A stretch of DNA of 40,707 nucleotides from Eubacterium sp. TM05-53. Its GTDB lineage: Bacteria; Bacillota_I; Bacilli_A; Erysipelotrichales; Erysipelotrichaceae. The notes beneath the pieces are model-generated. The model did not search any database. It saw nothing but the letters and a program-made list of their open reading frames with translations, and was not told where the DNA came from. The stretch covers positions 1-40,707 of the forward strand of contig NZ_QSPK01000014.1 of the NCBI RefSeq assembly GCF_003436425.1, given 5' to 3'. This document shows, piece by piece, positions 7,276-17,160 of the stretch. The stretch's first letter is position 1. Each line of letters opens with the position of its first letter. A program made the position numbers and the translations under genes.

Positions 7276-8586
7276 CATTTTTCTCCAGACAATCAATGAA
7301 TACACAGAACATATAATTTCTGTAACGACAAAGGCATACCAACCCATGTTAATGCCAAAACACTTCATCAATCCATATGTCAATGGAATCAAGATGACTA
7401 GTTGTCTAGCCAAAGTGATAACTAACGAAGTATTTGCCTTATTTAAAGCTTGGAATGCTGCACAAAGTACCATACTGATGCCGGCAAACACAAAGCTTAA
7501 GCTAATGATTTTTAATGCCGGAACACCAAACGCATACATTTCATCATTGGCACTAAACATTGATAATAATTGTTTTGGGAACAACTGAAATACAATGGTT
7601 CCTACAACCATAATAGAAATGGATAAAACCATTGAAAAGCTGATGGCTTCAAACGCACGATCTTTTCTTTTAGCTCCATTGTTGTAGGCAACAATCGGAA
7701 TTAAGGCATTGGTAATTCCTAGTACGGCCATATTCAAGAAATTTTGTAGCTTATAATACACGCTAAATGCACTAATAGCCATAGCCGAGATTGGGGCTAG
7801 TATCATATTCATAAAGACTGTCATAAAACTTAATACCGACTGCATCAAAATAGCGGGCACACCTACTTTATAGATGCGAGCTAAAATGTCTGTAGAAAAG
7901 CTAAAGTTAGACACTTTTATTTCTAATGCATCAATCTTTTTCTTTGTGATCCAATAGCCAATCATCATGCCACAAAATTGACCAATAACAGTCGCAATGG
8001 CAGCTCCTGTTACACCCATTCTAGGTAGACCAAACCATCCAAAAATCAAGATTGGATCGAAGATGATATTGATGATGGCTCCTGCTCCTTGCATGACCAT
8101 GTTGTAGATGGCATTTCCGGTTGCCTGCATAATTCTTTCAAAGATGATTTGTACAAAGACACTGAAAGAAAACATCGTACAAATACGAATATATGTATTG
8201 GCTAAACCAAGGATTTGAGCATCCCTAGTAAACCAAGATAAGAATATATTAGAAAATAGTAGGCCTAAAACCAAGAAGACAAGTCCATTTAAAAATCCTA
8301 ATAGGATTCCATGCATCATTGTATTATTCGCATAATCAAATTTCTTTTCACCCAAATAACGAGCAAGTAGTGTATTAAATCCAACGGCTGTACCACAGGC
8401 AATCGCAACTATAATAGTTTGTACCGGATAACATAAAGATACTGCGGTTAGTGCATCACTAGAAATCTTGGCAACAAAGATACTGTCGACAATATTATAT
8501 AAAGCCTGAATCACCATGGAGATGATAATAGGCAAGCTCATGGAAATCACTAGCTTTTTGATTTCCATATGTTCCATTTTGTTCAT
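7267..8586 (-). CDS. MATE-family multidrug/organic cation efflux transporter
   Basis: 439 residues, a typical length for MATE (MatE x2) antiporters, which expel cationic compounds using a Na+ or H+ gradient at the inner membrane. About 12 hydrophobic helices can be traced in two homologous halves. Family features are the N-terminal LVISMSLPIIISMVIQALYNIVDSIFV region, the QAxYNxVDxIFV signature in TM1, and GAGAIINIIFDPILIF in TM5. The start is supported by GGGGGAGG 9 nt upstream. It lies 75 nt downstream of deoB and may have its own weak promoter. Substrate unknown; close to the NorM/DinF branch of anaerobes. Confidence 0.94.
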   Translation of the reverse strand: MNKMEHMEIKKLVISMSLPIIISMVIQALYNIVDSIFVAKISSDALTAVSLCYPVQTIIVAIACGTAVGFNTLLARYLGEKKFDYANNTMMHGILLGFLNGLVFLVLGLLFSNIFLSWFTRDAQILGLANTYIRICTMFSFSVFVQIIFERIMQATGNAIYNMVMQGAGAIINIIFDPILIFGWFGLPRMGVTGAAIATVIGQFCGMMIGYWITKKKIDALEIKVSNFSFSTDILARIYKVGVPAILMQSVLSFMTVFMNMILAPISAMAISAFSVYYKLQNFLNMAVLGITNALIPIVAYNNGAKRKDRAFEAISFSMVLSISIMVVGTIVFQLFPKQLLSMFSANDEMYAFGVPALKIISLSFVFAGISMVLCAAFQALNKANTSLVITLARQLVILIPLTYGLMKCFGINMGWYAFVVTEIICSVYSLIVWRKMKR

Positions 8587-8644
8587 TTAAAAATACCTCC
8601 CCCATGTTTTGGCAGTTTCATAGGGGATACCAAAACGCTAAAAT

Positions 8645-8673
8645 AAATTAATATATTTTTTCTATTTTGTCAA
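8645..8673 (-). promoter_or_regulatory. Candidate MATE gene promoter
   Basis: Minus strand TTGACA (8668-8673, inside the last codons of deoB), 17 nt, TAATTT (8645-8650). The -35 is perfect and the -10 is weak. The 59 nt after it contain a loose hairpin (CCAAAAC / GTTTTGG). Confidence 0.4.
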
Positions 8674-9846
8674 ACCAAGTACCGATTCACCAATTAAATC
8701 CGTTGGTTTTGACAATCCAAAGTTATCTAAAATACTTGCACCAAGAACACCAAATGAAGATGAATCTGACAACATTCCATACTCTTTCATACTTGGTGAA
8801 TACATTAAACATGGAACACACTCTCTAGTATGATCGGTTCCTTTATAAGTTGGATCATTTCCATGATCAGCCGTAATGATCAATAGTGTATCTGAATCAA
8901 TAACACCAAGTAACTGACCTAATAAGGCATCAAAATCTTCAAGCTCATCCGCATAGCCAGAAACATTTCTTCGATGGCCCCACTTGGCATCAAAATCCAC
9001 AAGGTTCGTGAATAATAAGCCTGTAAAATCGGATTGCACTTCTTCAATGGTTTGAAGCATTCCCTCATGACTTGAAGTTGAGTGAATACTTTTTGTAATA
9101 CCACACCCATTAAAAATGTCACGGATCTTACCAATGCCAATCACATCCAATGAATGAGATTTTAACACATCTAAAACTGTTTCACTTGATGGAGACAAGG
9201 CATAGTCATGTCGATTACTTGTACGTGTAAAGTGTCCAACCGAATCTCCAATATAAGGACGTGCAATGACTCTTCCTACTTTATATTCTGGTTTTAAAGT
9301 GAGTTCTCGAGCTATTTGACAAACACGATATAGTTCATCTAATCCCGTCACTTCTTCATGTCCACATATTTGTAGAACACTGTCGGCCGATGTATAAAGA
9401 ATCAATTTCTTTCCATTTGATTGAATCTCTTCCATAGCCAATTCATCTAAGATTTCTGTTCCACTTGCACTTTTATTTCCAATAAAGACATGGCCGGTTA
9501 ATCTTTCTAATTCAGATACTAATTCATCCGGAAAACCATGTTCAGTAAATGTTTTAAATGGTTTTGTCGTATGAATCCCCATCATTTCCCAATGTCCTGT
9601 CATTGTGTCCTTTGAACAACTGGCCTCATGCATCTTAAGGGCATAACCCATACTTTGTTTAGATTTACTATTTGGATGTAAATTTCCTAAACCTAGTTTA
9701 TACAGATTCTCTATCTTTAAATTTGGTCGATATTCTAAGATATGTCCAAATGTATCGGCCCCAAAATCATTGAAGTCTTTGGCATCTGTCGCTTGTCCAA
9801 TCCCAAAAGAATCAACGACGACACAAACTATCTTTTTATATTTCAT
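8662..9846 (-). CDS. deoB: Phosphopentomutase
   Basis: 394 residues, an alkaline-phosphatase-superfamily enzyme converting (deoxy)ribose 1-phosphate to the 5-phosphate in nucleoside breakdown. Metal-binding motifs are visible: VVDSFGIGQ near the N-terminus, [10 protein letters not shown] with the phosphorylated Thr, [22 protein letters not shown], and [18 protein letters not shown]. The ATG at 9846 is used: it forms an ATGA overlap with the deoD stop, indicating translational coupling, while the alternative TTG at 9852 has no ribosome-binding site. It acts on the product of the upstream phosphorylase. Confidence 0.97.
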   Translation of the reverse strand: MKYKKIVCVVVDSFGIGQATDAKDFNDFGADTFGHILEYRPNLKIENLYKLGLGNLHPNSKSKQSMGYALKMHEASCSKDTMTGHWEMMGIHTTKPFKTFTEHGFPDELVSELERLTGHVFIGNKSASGTEILDELAMEEIQSNGKKLILYTSADSVLQICGHEEVTGLDELYRVCQIARELTLKPEYKVGRVIARPYIGDSVGHFTRTSNRHDYALSPSSETVLDVLKSHSLDVIGIGKIRDIFNGCGITKSIHSTSSHEGMLQTIEEVQSDFTGLLFTNLVDFDAKWGHRRNVSGYADELEDFDALLGQLLGVIDSDTLLIITADHGNDPTYKGTDHTRECVPCLMYSPSMKEYGMLSDSSSFGVLGASILDNFGLSKPTDLIGESVLGLTK

Positions 9847-10559
9847 AAGCAAATTGCACTTTCTAAGGCAAGCTTAATCATTTCATTAAAGGATGTTTGT
9901 CTTTCTTCGGCACTTAAATGCTCATTGGTACATAAAGAATCCGATACAGTTAATAGACAAGCCGCCTTTTTATTTAATACCTTCGCATTGTGGAATAGGG
10001 CAAAACTTTCCATTTCCACACAAAGTGCATCTTGCTCTTCAACCATTTTTTCTGGTTGTTCATAGTCCCCTTCATAGTAGAACACATCACTAGAATGTGT
10101 ATTTGTCTTTACAACAGGAATTGAAACTTCTTGACTGACACTTTCAATCAACTGATTTAATTCTTCATCAGGATATTGCATCTTATCTGTATCGCCACTT
10201 TGTGCTAAGGCATAGGTAGATTCTGAATAACTTCCCTTGACTAAAGCTACAGACTTCATTGGTAATTTTTCAGAATAACTTCCTGTACTACCAACTCGTA
10301 TAATGGCATCTACATCATAGAATTTAAAAAGTTCATACGAATAAATTCCCATACTTGCCATTCCCATACCGCTTCCCATGACAGATACACGGTGTCCTTT
10401 ATATATTCCTGTATATCCAAGCATACCTCGTACGTCATTAAACAAAACAGGATTTTCTAAAAAATTCTCGGCAATCAATTTGGCTCTTAAAGGATCGCCT
10501 GGCATTAAAACAACTTTTGCGACATCTTCTATATTTGCGTTATTGTGTGCTGTTGACAT
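9843..10559 (-). CDS. deoD: Purine nucleoside phosphorylase, DeoD type
   Basis: 238 residues, hexameric NP-I family phosphorylase that splits purine (deoxy)nucleosides with phosphate to base and pentose 1-phosphate. Motifs: MPGDPLRAK (phosphate binding), [38 protein letters not shown] (ribose-binding Met-Glu) and [20 protein letters not shown] with the catalytic Asp. AGGAGG precedes the start. It is coupled to deoB by a 4-nt overlap. A hairpin separates it from the preceding PTS genes, yet only 46 nt are available, so it may be expressed by read-through. Confidence 0.97.
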   Translation of the reverse strand: MSTAHNNANIEDVAKVVLMPGDPLRAKLIAENFLENPVLFNDVRGMLGYTGIYKGHRVSVMGSGMGMASMGIYSYELFKFYDVDAIIRVGSTGSYSEKLPMKSVALVKGSYSESTYALAQSGDTDKMQYPDEELNQLIESVSQEVSIPVVKTNTHSSDVFYYEGDYEQPEKMVEEQDALCVEMESFALFHNAKVLNKKAACLLTVSDSLCTNEHLSAEERQTSFNEMIKLALESAICL

Positions 10560-10571
10560 AATTTCCTCCTA

Positions 10572-10600
10572 AAAATAAAGACCAGGCGAAGCTGGTCTTT
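10572..10600 (-). terminator. Hairpin with T-rich tail between the second RarA-like gene and deoD
   Basis: Minus-strand AAAGACCAG (10592-10600), 6-nt loop, CTGGTCTTT (10577-10585), then ATTTTT. It looks like an intrinsic terminator closing the PTS operon, but no promoter fits between it and the deoD ribosome-binding site. Partial termination or RNA processing that lowers deoD-deoB expression is therefore likely. Confidence 0.65.
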
Positions 10601-10605
10601 CAATC

Positions 10606-11208
10606 TTAATATTGTCCTGGGTTATACTTAAATGCGTTAGGTACAACATGATTTGGATCATACTTCTCTAAAATTTTACCATATCTTTCTCGAAAATCAT
10701 TATCGATTTCTAATTGTGGAATTACCTTTGTTCCCTCTTCAAAGAAGTGCTTTGATCCACGTCCCATTTCTTGTCCACGTCTAGTGTGTTTATCCAAGGC
10801 GATATCTGGAACTTCCATGATCTTTCCCATGGCAGCTTCTTTAATAATAATATTCTTTAAATAATCACTTGAACGATCTTTTGTACTTGCACAAAGTAAA
10901 CGAATCGCATGAATAAAATACATTGGCTGATCTCCATCATCATACGCATACGATTTACGTACTTCATTTAATGTGTTGACTTGTACAGCAGCTTGTAAAT
11001 TTCCAAAGCCAATGTCTTCTACTGAAATTGTTAGTAATCGACGCCATAGCTTATCTAAAAACAAAGGTCCTGTGATATATAATTCATAAGCAGCTTGGCA
11101 TGCTTCTTCTACCTTATTGCGTCGAATGCTTTTTTGAAGTGTAGAAATCACTTCATCTGCGGCTAAGCCATTTCTCGTTTTTGCGGCAGCCCAAATATTA
11201 TATGACAT
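10606..11208 (-). CDS. Stand-alone RarA/MgsA C-terminal-domain protein (copy 2)
   Basis: 200 residues. It aligns over its whole length with the part of RarA (MgsA) that follows the AAA+ ATPase domain: STLQKSIRRNKVEEACQAAY corresponds to the lid motif SALHKSxRGSxPDAAL, LLTISVEDIGFGN to LxxxASEDVGNAD, and the later MEVPDIALDKHT...GQEMG to VPxHLRNAPTKLMKEMGYG. There is no Walker A or B, so it cannot be an ATPase alone. A second copy lies immediately upstream, about three-quarters identical, most alike in the C-terminal half (GQEMGRGSKHFFEE shared). Both follow PTS EIIA in the sugar operon. Function unknown. It could bind DNA/SSB partners or the true RarA, or act in a metabolic role now unrelated to replication. 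Confidence 0.75.
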   Translation of the reverse strand: MSYNIWAAAKTRNGLAADEVISTLQKSIRRNKVEEACQAAYELYITGPLFLDKLWRRLLTISVEDIGFGNLQAAVQVNTLNEVRKSYAYDDGDQPMYFIHAIRLLCASTKDRSSDYLKNIIIKEAAMGKIMEVPDIALDKHTRRGQEMGRGSKHFFEEGTKVIPQLEIDNDFRERYGKILEKYDPNHVVPNAFKYNPGQY

Positions 11209-11230
11209 ATTCTCTTACACTCACTTTCCA

Positions 11231-11827
11231 TTAATATTGTTCTGAACTATATTTGAATGCATTCTCAACAACATGATCTGGATCATATGTTTCAAGAATC
11301 TTTCCATAGCGTTCACGATAATCATTATCGATTTCTAATTGTGGAATCACTTTTGTGGCTTCTTCAAAGAAGTGTTTCGATCCACGTCCCATCTCTTGTC
11401 CACGTTTTGTGTGTTTATCCAATGCGATATCTGGTACTTCCACCACTTTTCCCATGGCAGATTCTTTAATAATGATATTCTTTAAATAATCACTTGAACG
11501 ATCCTTTGTACATGCACAAAGCACGCGAATCGCATGGATAAAATACATTGGTTGATCCCCATCATTGTATGGGAAGTTTTTACGCATCTGATCAAGTGCA
11601 TGAATTAAAACTGGAACATTTAAATCTCCAAATCCAACGTCTTCAACTGCAATCGTTTCTAGACGAGACCACATTTTGTCTAAAAAGACAGGTCCTGAAG
11701 TATATAATTCATAGGCTGCTTGACAAGCTTCTTCTACTTTTGCACGACGAATATATTTCTGCAATGAAGATTGTACTTCGTCGGATGCAAAGCCATTCTT
11801 TGTCTGAATGTCTGCCCAAATAGTCAT
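11231..11827 (-). CDS. Stand-alone RarA/MgsA C-terminal-domain protein (copy 1)
   Basis: 198 residues, paralogue of the next gene downstream. It has the same lid-like segment (SSLQKYIRRAKVEEACQAAY), SVED-type motif (AVEDVGFGD), the DGDQPMYFIHAIRVLCACTKDRSSDY helix region split here only by length, and the conserved VPDIALDKHTKRGQEMG tail. No ATPase motifs. Its ATG follows the EIIA stop with a single base between them (TAA-A-ATG), so translation is coupled to the PTS. The N-terminal half differs most between the two copies, suggesting that copy-specific partners bind there while the C-terminal half is held constant. The duplication is old, since the copies differ throughout. Confidence 0.75.
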   Translation of the reverse strand: MTIWADIQTKNGFASDEVQSSLQKYIRRAKVEEACQAAYELYTSGPVFLDKMWSRLETIAVEDVGFGDLNVPVLIHALDQMRKNFPYNDGDQPMYFIHAIRVLCACTKDRSSDYLKNIIIKESAMGKVVEVPDIALDKHTKRGQEMGRGSKHFFEEATKVIPQLEIDNDYRERYGKILETYDPDHVVENAFKYSSEQY

Positions 11828-11828
11828 T

Positions 11829-12149
11829 TTATTTGCCTCTACTTTCTATTAATAAAATTATTTCTTGAATCAAAGTCTTTATTGTTTCTGCTGACATAAG
11901 TTGATCTTCCGCATGAGCCATCAACATTGTGATTTGTGGTTCTTGCGTATTCATTTCCTGCTGTAACAATTGAAGATGGGCTTCGTGGGCTTGGGAAAAA
12001 CTTTCATCTCCATTTGACATTGATTGTTCGTAAGCTGTTTGATCGTTTTCACGATAATATTTAAGAGCTTCTAAATAATTTGACTTTGCCATACCAGCAT
12101 ATGTAATAACTTGCATAGCAACTTGTGATATTTGTTCAACGTTAGCCAT
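11829..12149 (-). CDS. PTS EIIA, lactose/cellobiose family
   Basis: 106 residues, all-helical EIIA of the Lac family, which accepts phosphate from HPr and passes it to EIIB. The active-site His79 is in LMAHAEDQLM (family HAQDHLM), with Asp82 at the trimer metal site; the family's second His is Gln here. The start at 12149 (MANVEQIS) is used because it gives family length and follows the EIIB stop by one base; a longer open frame to 12230 overlaps EIIB and has no homology. Neighbours EIIB and EIIC complete the permease. Confidence 0.94.
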   Translation of the reverse strand: MANVEQISQVAMQVITYAGMAKSNYLEALKYYRENDQTAYEQSMSNGDESFSQAHEAHLQLLQQEMNTQEPQITMLMAHAEDQLMSAETIKTLIQEIILLIESRGK

Positions 12150-12150
12150 A

Positions 12151-12444
12151 TTACCCCAATAATTTTTTTGCCATTTCAATAGCAGCAACTCCATCTGCCA
12201 TTGCGTATACTCTAGGTTCAATACTAGCAACTGGAATATTTAATTGTTGATGAATTGAATCAACCGCAAAAACCAATTGAGGACCTACTAAGCATACATC
12301 CCATTTACCCACTTCATTTTTGATTGAAGCATTTGCGACTGCACTTACTTCAATATCTTCACCTGTTTTTTCGGCAACATCTCTAATTTTTTTAACAAGA
12401 ATTGAACTTGACATTCCTGCATTACAGCATAACAATATTTTCAT
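12151..12444 (-). CDS. PTS EIIB, lactose/cellobiose family
   Basis: 97 residues, EIIB of the Lac/Cel family. The phosphocysteine is Cys7 in the loop LLCCNAGMSSSILV (consensus C-x-AGMSTS), after a short first strand. It takes phosphate from EIIA and gives it to the sugar bound by EIIC. AGAGGAAA precedes the start. It lies 15 nt after the GH4 gene and is coupled to EIIA. Confidence 0.95.
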   Translation of the reverse strand: MKILLCCNAGMSSSILVKKIRDVAEKTGEDIEVSAVANASIKNEVGKWDVCLVGPQLVFAVDSIHQQLNIPVASIEPRVYAMADGVAAIEMAKKLLG

Positions 12445-12459
12445 TTTGATTTCCTCTTT

Positions 12460-13797
<1,338 letters not shown>

Positions 13798-13857
13798 TCA
13801 CTTTCTTTTCATAAGACAATAAATTGATACATATATTATGTTTGATTTTATTGCTTT

Positions 13858-15759
13858 TTACTCTAACAATTTAAAACTATATAAGTTTTTAATGAAGGCA
13901 TCGCTATCTTCACTTTGAAGAAGCTGATGCATATATTTTTTGTGTGATACAATTTGGTTAAAGAATTGAAACAACAAGTTCATTTCATCGTTTCGTTTCT
14001 TCTCGAGCGCTAGCAAGAATACAAGCTGCACTTGGTTTCCATGATGTTCAAACGGCTTTTTCAACAAAGCTACTTCTATACCTGTTTTATCGGCAAATGT
14101 GAACAGGGCATGTGGCACCATCATTTGTGGTCCTAGATTGGTTGGATAATTCTTTTCTCTCAATAAAACATCTTCATAGAATCCTTCTGTATCTGAAATT
14201 GATCCGGATTCATGCAAATTTTTAGATAGTTCTAATAAAATATCTGAAAGATCCATCGTATCTTGATATACCGTTACATGTTCCTTTTGAATATAACGAT
14301 CTAATATTTTAGAAACACGCTTATTCATACGAATCATATGGATGATTGAATTCAATCGTTCAATATCTTTGATTTCTGGCAATTTATCCATGCTGAACAC
14401 TTCAACATTTTTTAGGACAAGGAATGAATCTAATGTGATCACAAGATCTATCGAAGTAAGATCCATTTTTTTCAAGACTTCCTTATTTACGATATCTACG
14501 ATCGCAATTTGATTTTTAAAATACATTTCTAGCCACTGTGTCAATAAGTGTTTAACACTATGACGCTGGTTTGTCACAATAACTGTTTTTAGTTTTACAT
14601 TTTCATTTTCTAAAAATTGTGCCACATATACCGTTAAGTATGAGATTTCATCTTCTGTCACATAAACACGTTTATATTTGAAAAGAATGGGAACAATCAT
14701 CATGCTGATTTCAAAGGCAAACGGAAACTTTGTCTTTACATCATCCACAATGGGATTTTTCAATTCATATCCACCAATAACGCGTCGATTCATGAACTCT
14801 ATGTGCAAAAGCATTTTATTGGATAAAGCTTCGGATTCCTTTAAGTTGATTGAATACTTATCGAATACTTCATTGCAGAATTCATCAAATACAAGCACTG
14901 TAAAATCTGTGATTTCAGGTACTACATCCGTTGATTTCATTTTAAATGTATGTAGAAGGTTATATAGAATCGCAATATCTGCCTGCTCTAAATAAGGTGA
15001 CTGCATACATAATTTAGTAATGACACGAGTGTAAAGATCATCCGGAGTACTAATTTGATTATCCTCTAAATTGTATCCATTTAGATTTCGTACTCGACAC
15101 ACCAAGATACATGCTGCAAAAATGGACAGGTCAGTTTCTGACAAATAAAGCTGTTCTCCATTCATGATTTTAATTACGTCTTCCTTAGTGGATTTATAAT
15201 ATTTCATAACCCACGAATCACTTAGAAGCATATAAAGAATGTCCATTAACGCATCTGGATTTTCGAGCGCCATATCTTTTACAACTTTAAAAAGAAGCTC
15301 ACGAATTTCACTTTCTTCTAATAAAATGACACACTCATCTTTTTTTAATTTGAATAATTCCACATTGTAATTTTTCAACAAAAACTGAATTACTTTATTG
15401 ATTTCTTTGCGGATCACAGAATCAGATAAACCTAAAAATTCAGACAAATCATATATGCTGCAATCCTCAAAGAATAATATTTTACCTATAATTTTGTAAA
15501 TACGATAGACAGCTAGATCCACATTTTCATTATCTTGATTGACTATGTTATGAATAATATCTAGATGTTCATCATTGATCATGTATCCTTGTTTGGCACT
15601 TGAACGAATTAATATACAGTTTGTCACATCATTCATAAATGTGATTTCATTACGAATAGTACGTGAAGATACATTTAAATTTTCTGATATTTCTTTTCCA
15701 TGAATACCAGGATTATTCATAATCAATTTTATAATTTTTAATTGTCTAGCTGTTAACAT
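13858..15759 (-). CDS. LicR/MtlR-type PRD transcriptional activator with EIIB- and EIIA-like domains
   Basis: 633 residues. Order: HTH_11 (about 1-55, GKEISENLNVSSRTIRNEI), a second Mga-type HTH (about 85-165, LSDSVIRKEINKVIQFLL), PRD1 (about 180-290), PRD2 (about 295-400), EIIB-like (about 405-490) and EIIA of the fructose/mannitol type (about 500-633, with the phospho-acceptor His in MMVPHALFTF). PRD2 keeps the His in LLHIEFMNRR, but the second His site reads YLTVYVAQ instead of YLTxH. The EIIB-like loop (VTNQRHSVKHLL) lacks the Cys, so control probably runs through PRD2 and the EIIA His. It lies 10 nt after EIIC and probably activates this operon from the palindrome at 17117-17135. Confidence 0.92.
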   Translation of the reverse strand: MLTARQLKIIKLIMNNPGIHGKEISENLNVSSRTIRNEITFMNDVTNCILIRSSAKQGYMINDEHLDIIHNIVNQDNENVDLAVYRIYKIIGKILFFEDCSIYDLSEFLGLSDSVIRKEINKVIQFLLKNYNVELFKLKKDECVILLEESEIRELLFKVVKDMALENPDALMDILYMLLSDSWVMKYYKSTKEDVIKIMNGEQLYLSETDLSIFAACILVCRVRNLNGYNLEDNQISTPDDLYTRVITKLCMQSPYLEQADIAILYNLLHTFKMKSTDVVPEITDFTVLVFDEFCNEVFDKYSINLKESEALSNKMLLHIEFMNRRVIGGYELKNPIVDDVKTKFPFAFEISMMIVPILFKYKRVYVTEDEISYLTVYVAQFLENENVKLKTVIVTNQRHSVKHLLTQWLEMYFKNQIAIVDIVNKEVLKKMDLTSIDLVITLDSFLVLKNVEVFSMDKLPEIKDIERLNSIIHMIRMNKRVSKILDRYIQKEHVTVYQDTMDLSDILLELSKNLHESGSISDTEGFYEDVLLREKNYPTNLGPQMMVPHALFTFADKTGIEVALLKKPFEHHGNQVQLVFLLALEKKRNDEMNLLFQFFNQIVSHKKYMHQLLQSEDSDAFIKNLYSFKLLE

Positions 15760-15769
15760 GTTTCTCTTC

Positions 15770-17032
15770 CTATTTTTCTAAAGCCTGTTCTTTTTGAAGT
15801 TCTTCTTTTTCCATCATCTTGAAGAATGGATAATAGAATACAGTTTGTAGAATCAACAATACAAATACTAGGGCTACAGCCTTCCAATCTAATGTCATTA
15901 AGAATGCACTTACTCCTGGAGGCAAGAATCCTGGAGGATTGGCAATTGGTTTACCGACTAAGCCTAAATTCATTGTTAGATATACAATTGTTGTACAGAT
16001 CAATGGTCCAAACACAAATGGAATAAACATGAATGGGTTCAAGATAATTGGTGTACCGAAAATCAATGGTTCGTTGATTCCAAACAAGCCAGGGATAATA
16101 GATACTTTACCTACTGAATTCAATGATTTTGCCTTTGATCTCATCATTAAAATATTTAATCCTAATGTTAAACCAGATCCTGATACGCATAATATACCAT
16201 AGAATAATCCAAACGTGAAAATATGTTGAACAGGTTGTCCTGCTGTATAAGCTGCAATATTTTCAGCGGCATACGCAATCGCAAAAGATGCCCATACAGC
16301 AGATGTAATACTTGGTCCATGTAATCCAAAGAACCATAATAATTGCGTAAAGAACATCACAATCAATAAAGCTGGTAGTGTATCCATACCTGTTACAGCT
16401 GGTGCCAATACATTCATGATCAATTGTGGGAAAGCAACCTTACCAAATGTTAATGAAAGATTTGCAATTGCGACCGCAATAATTGTATTTAATACAAGTG
16501 GTACTAAAGCAGCAAAACTATCTTGCACCATTGGTGGTACACTTTCTGGCATTTTAATATACCATTTGCGTTCGTAACAAATGTGATAAATTTCAACAGT
16601 AAATAAAGCTGCAACAATACCCGTAAATAATCCAGTAGATCCTAAATAAGATGTATTTAATTGACCATCTTTCACTACAGCACAAAGAATAAAGAATACA
16701 ACTAAAGCTGTAACAGCAGGTTGACTTCCTTTTAAATCATATTTTTCAGACAAAGTCTTCGCAATAAAGTATGTTGCATATACCGCAAGCATATCGTTTG
16801 TGAATGCAGATGCATATGTCAAGACACCCATATTCGCGCTTAAGAAATCATAAACAGGTCCACTTCCTAAAAGGTTGGCAATACCTAAGAAAATAGTACA
16901 GAATGAACCAATGATAATAATAGGTATTGAAGCAACGATACCATCTTTGATTGCTTGAATGTGTTTTTGTTGTTCAAGCTTGTTCGCAATTGGCATCAAA
17001 TACTTCATAAGAACATTTTGAATTTTTTCCAT
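15770..17032 (-). CDS. PTS EIIC, lactose/cellobiose family permease
   Basis: 420 residues, membrane component of a Lac-family PTS that carries and phosphorylates a disaccharide. About ten hydrophobic helices; hallmarks are the N-terminal amphipathic QNVLMKYLMPIANKLEQQKH, the LWFFGLHGPSI motif (family FWxxGIHG) and the substrate region GINEPLIFGTPIILNP. The start at 17032 (MEKIQNV) follows AGGAGAG; the longer frame to 17053 has no ribosome-binding site. First gene of the operon. The substrate cannot be told from sequence: Lac-family EIICs take cellobiose, lactose, chitobiose and others. Confidence 0.95.
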   Translation of the reverse strand: MEKIQNVLMKYLMPIANKLEQQKHIQAIKDGIVASIPIIIIGSFCTIFLGIANLLGSGPVYDFLSANMGVLTYASAFTNDMLAVYATYFIAKTLSEKYDLKGSQPAVTALVVFFILCAVVKDGQLNTSYLGSTGLFTGIVAALFTVEIYHICYERKWYIKMPESVPPMVQDSFAALVPLVLNTIIAVAIANLSLTFGKVAFPQLIMNVLAPAVTGMDTLPALLIVMFFTQLLWFFGLHGPSITSAVWASFAIAYAAENIAAYTAGQPVQHIFTFGLFYGILCVSGSGLTLGLNILMMRSKAKSLNSVGKVSIIPGLFGINEPLIFGTPIILNPFMFIPFVFGPLICTTIVYLTMNLGLVGKPIANPPGFLPPGVSAFLMTLDWKAVALVFVLLILQTVFYYPFFKMMEKEELQKEQALEK

Positions 17033-17079
17033 TTTCGCTCTCCTCGTATACAATTTTTGTCGACTAAATTGTTAACTAA

Positions 17080-17108
17080 ATAATAAATGTTAATACAATA
17101 TTTCTCAA
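17080..17108 (-). promoter_or_regulatory. PTS operon promoter
   Basis: Minus strand TTGAGA (17103-17108), 17 nt, TATTAT (17080-17085), 48 nt before the EIIC start. A long palindrome ends 8 nt upstream of the -35. Confidence 0.75.
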
Positions 17109-17116
17109 ATCTTCTT

Positions 17117-17135
17117 TTTCCACTTAAAGTGGAAA
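17117..17135. promoter_or_regulatory. Palindromic operator, probable binding site of the PRD activator
   Basis: TTTCCACTT (17117-17125), one central base, AAGTGGAAA (17127-17135): a perfect 9-bp-arm palindrome centred about 20 nt upstream of the -35, the usual place for a class-I/II activator. Assignment to the LicR-like protein two genes down is inference from position. Confidence 0.65.
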
Positions 17136-17160
17136 CAAATAGCCACCAATAAGGTGGCTA
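17133..17160 (-). terminator. Terminator of the Rpn-family gene
   Basis: Minus strand TAGCCACC (17153-17160), 5-nt loop, GGTGGCTA (17140-17147), then TTTGTTT. Its first three bases are the distal TAG stop of the broken Rpn-family gene, which supports the gene's original end lying here. Confidence 0.8.
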
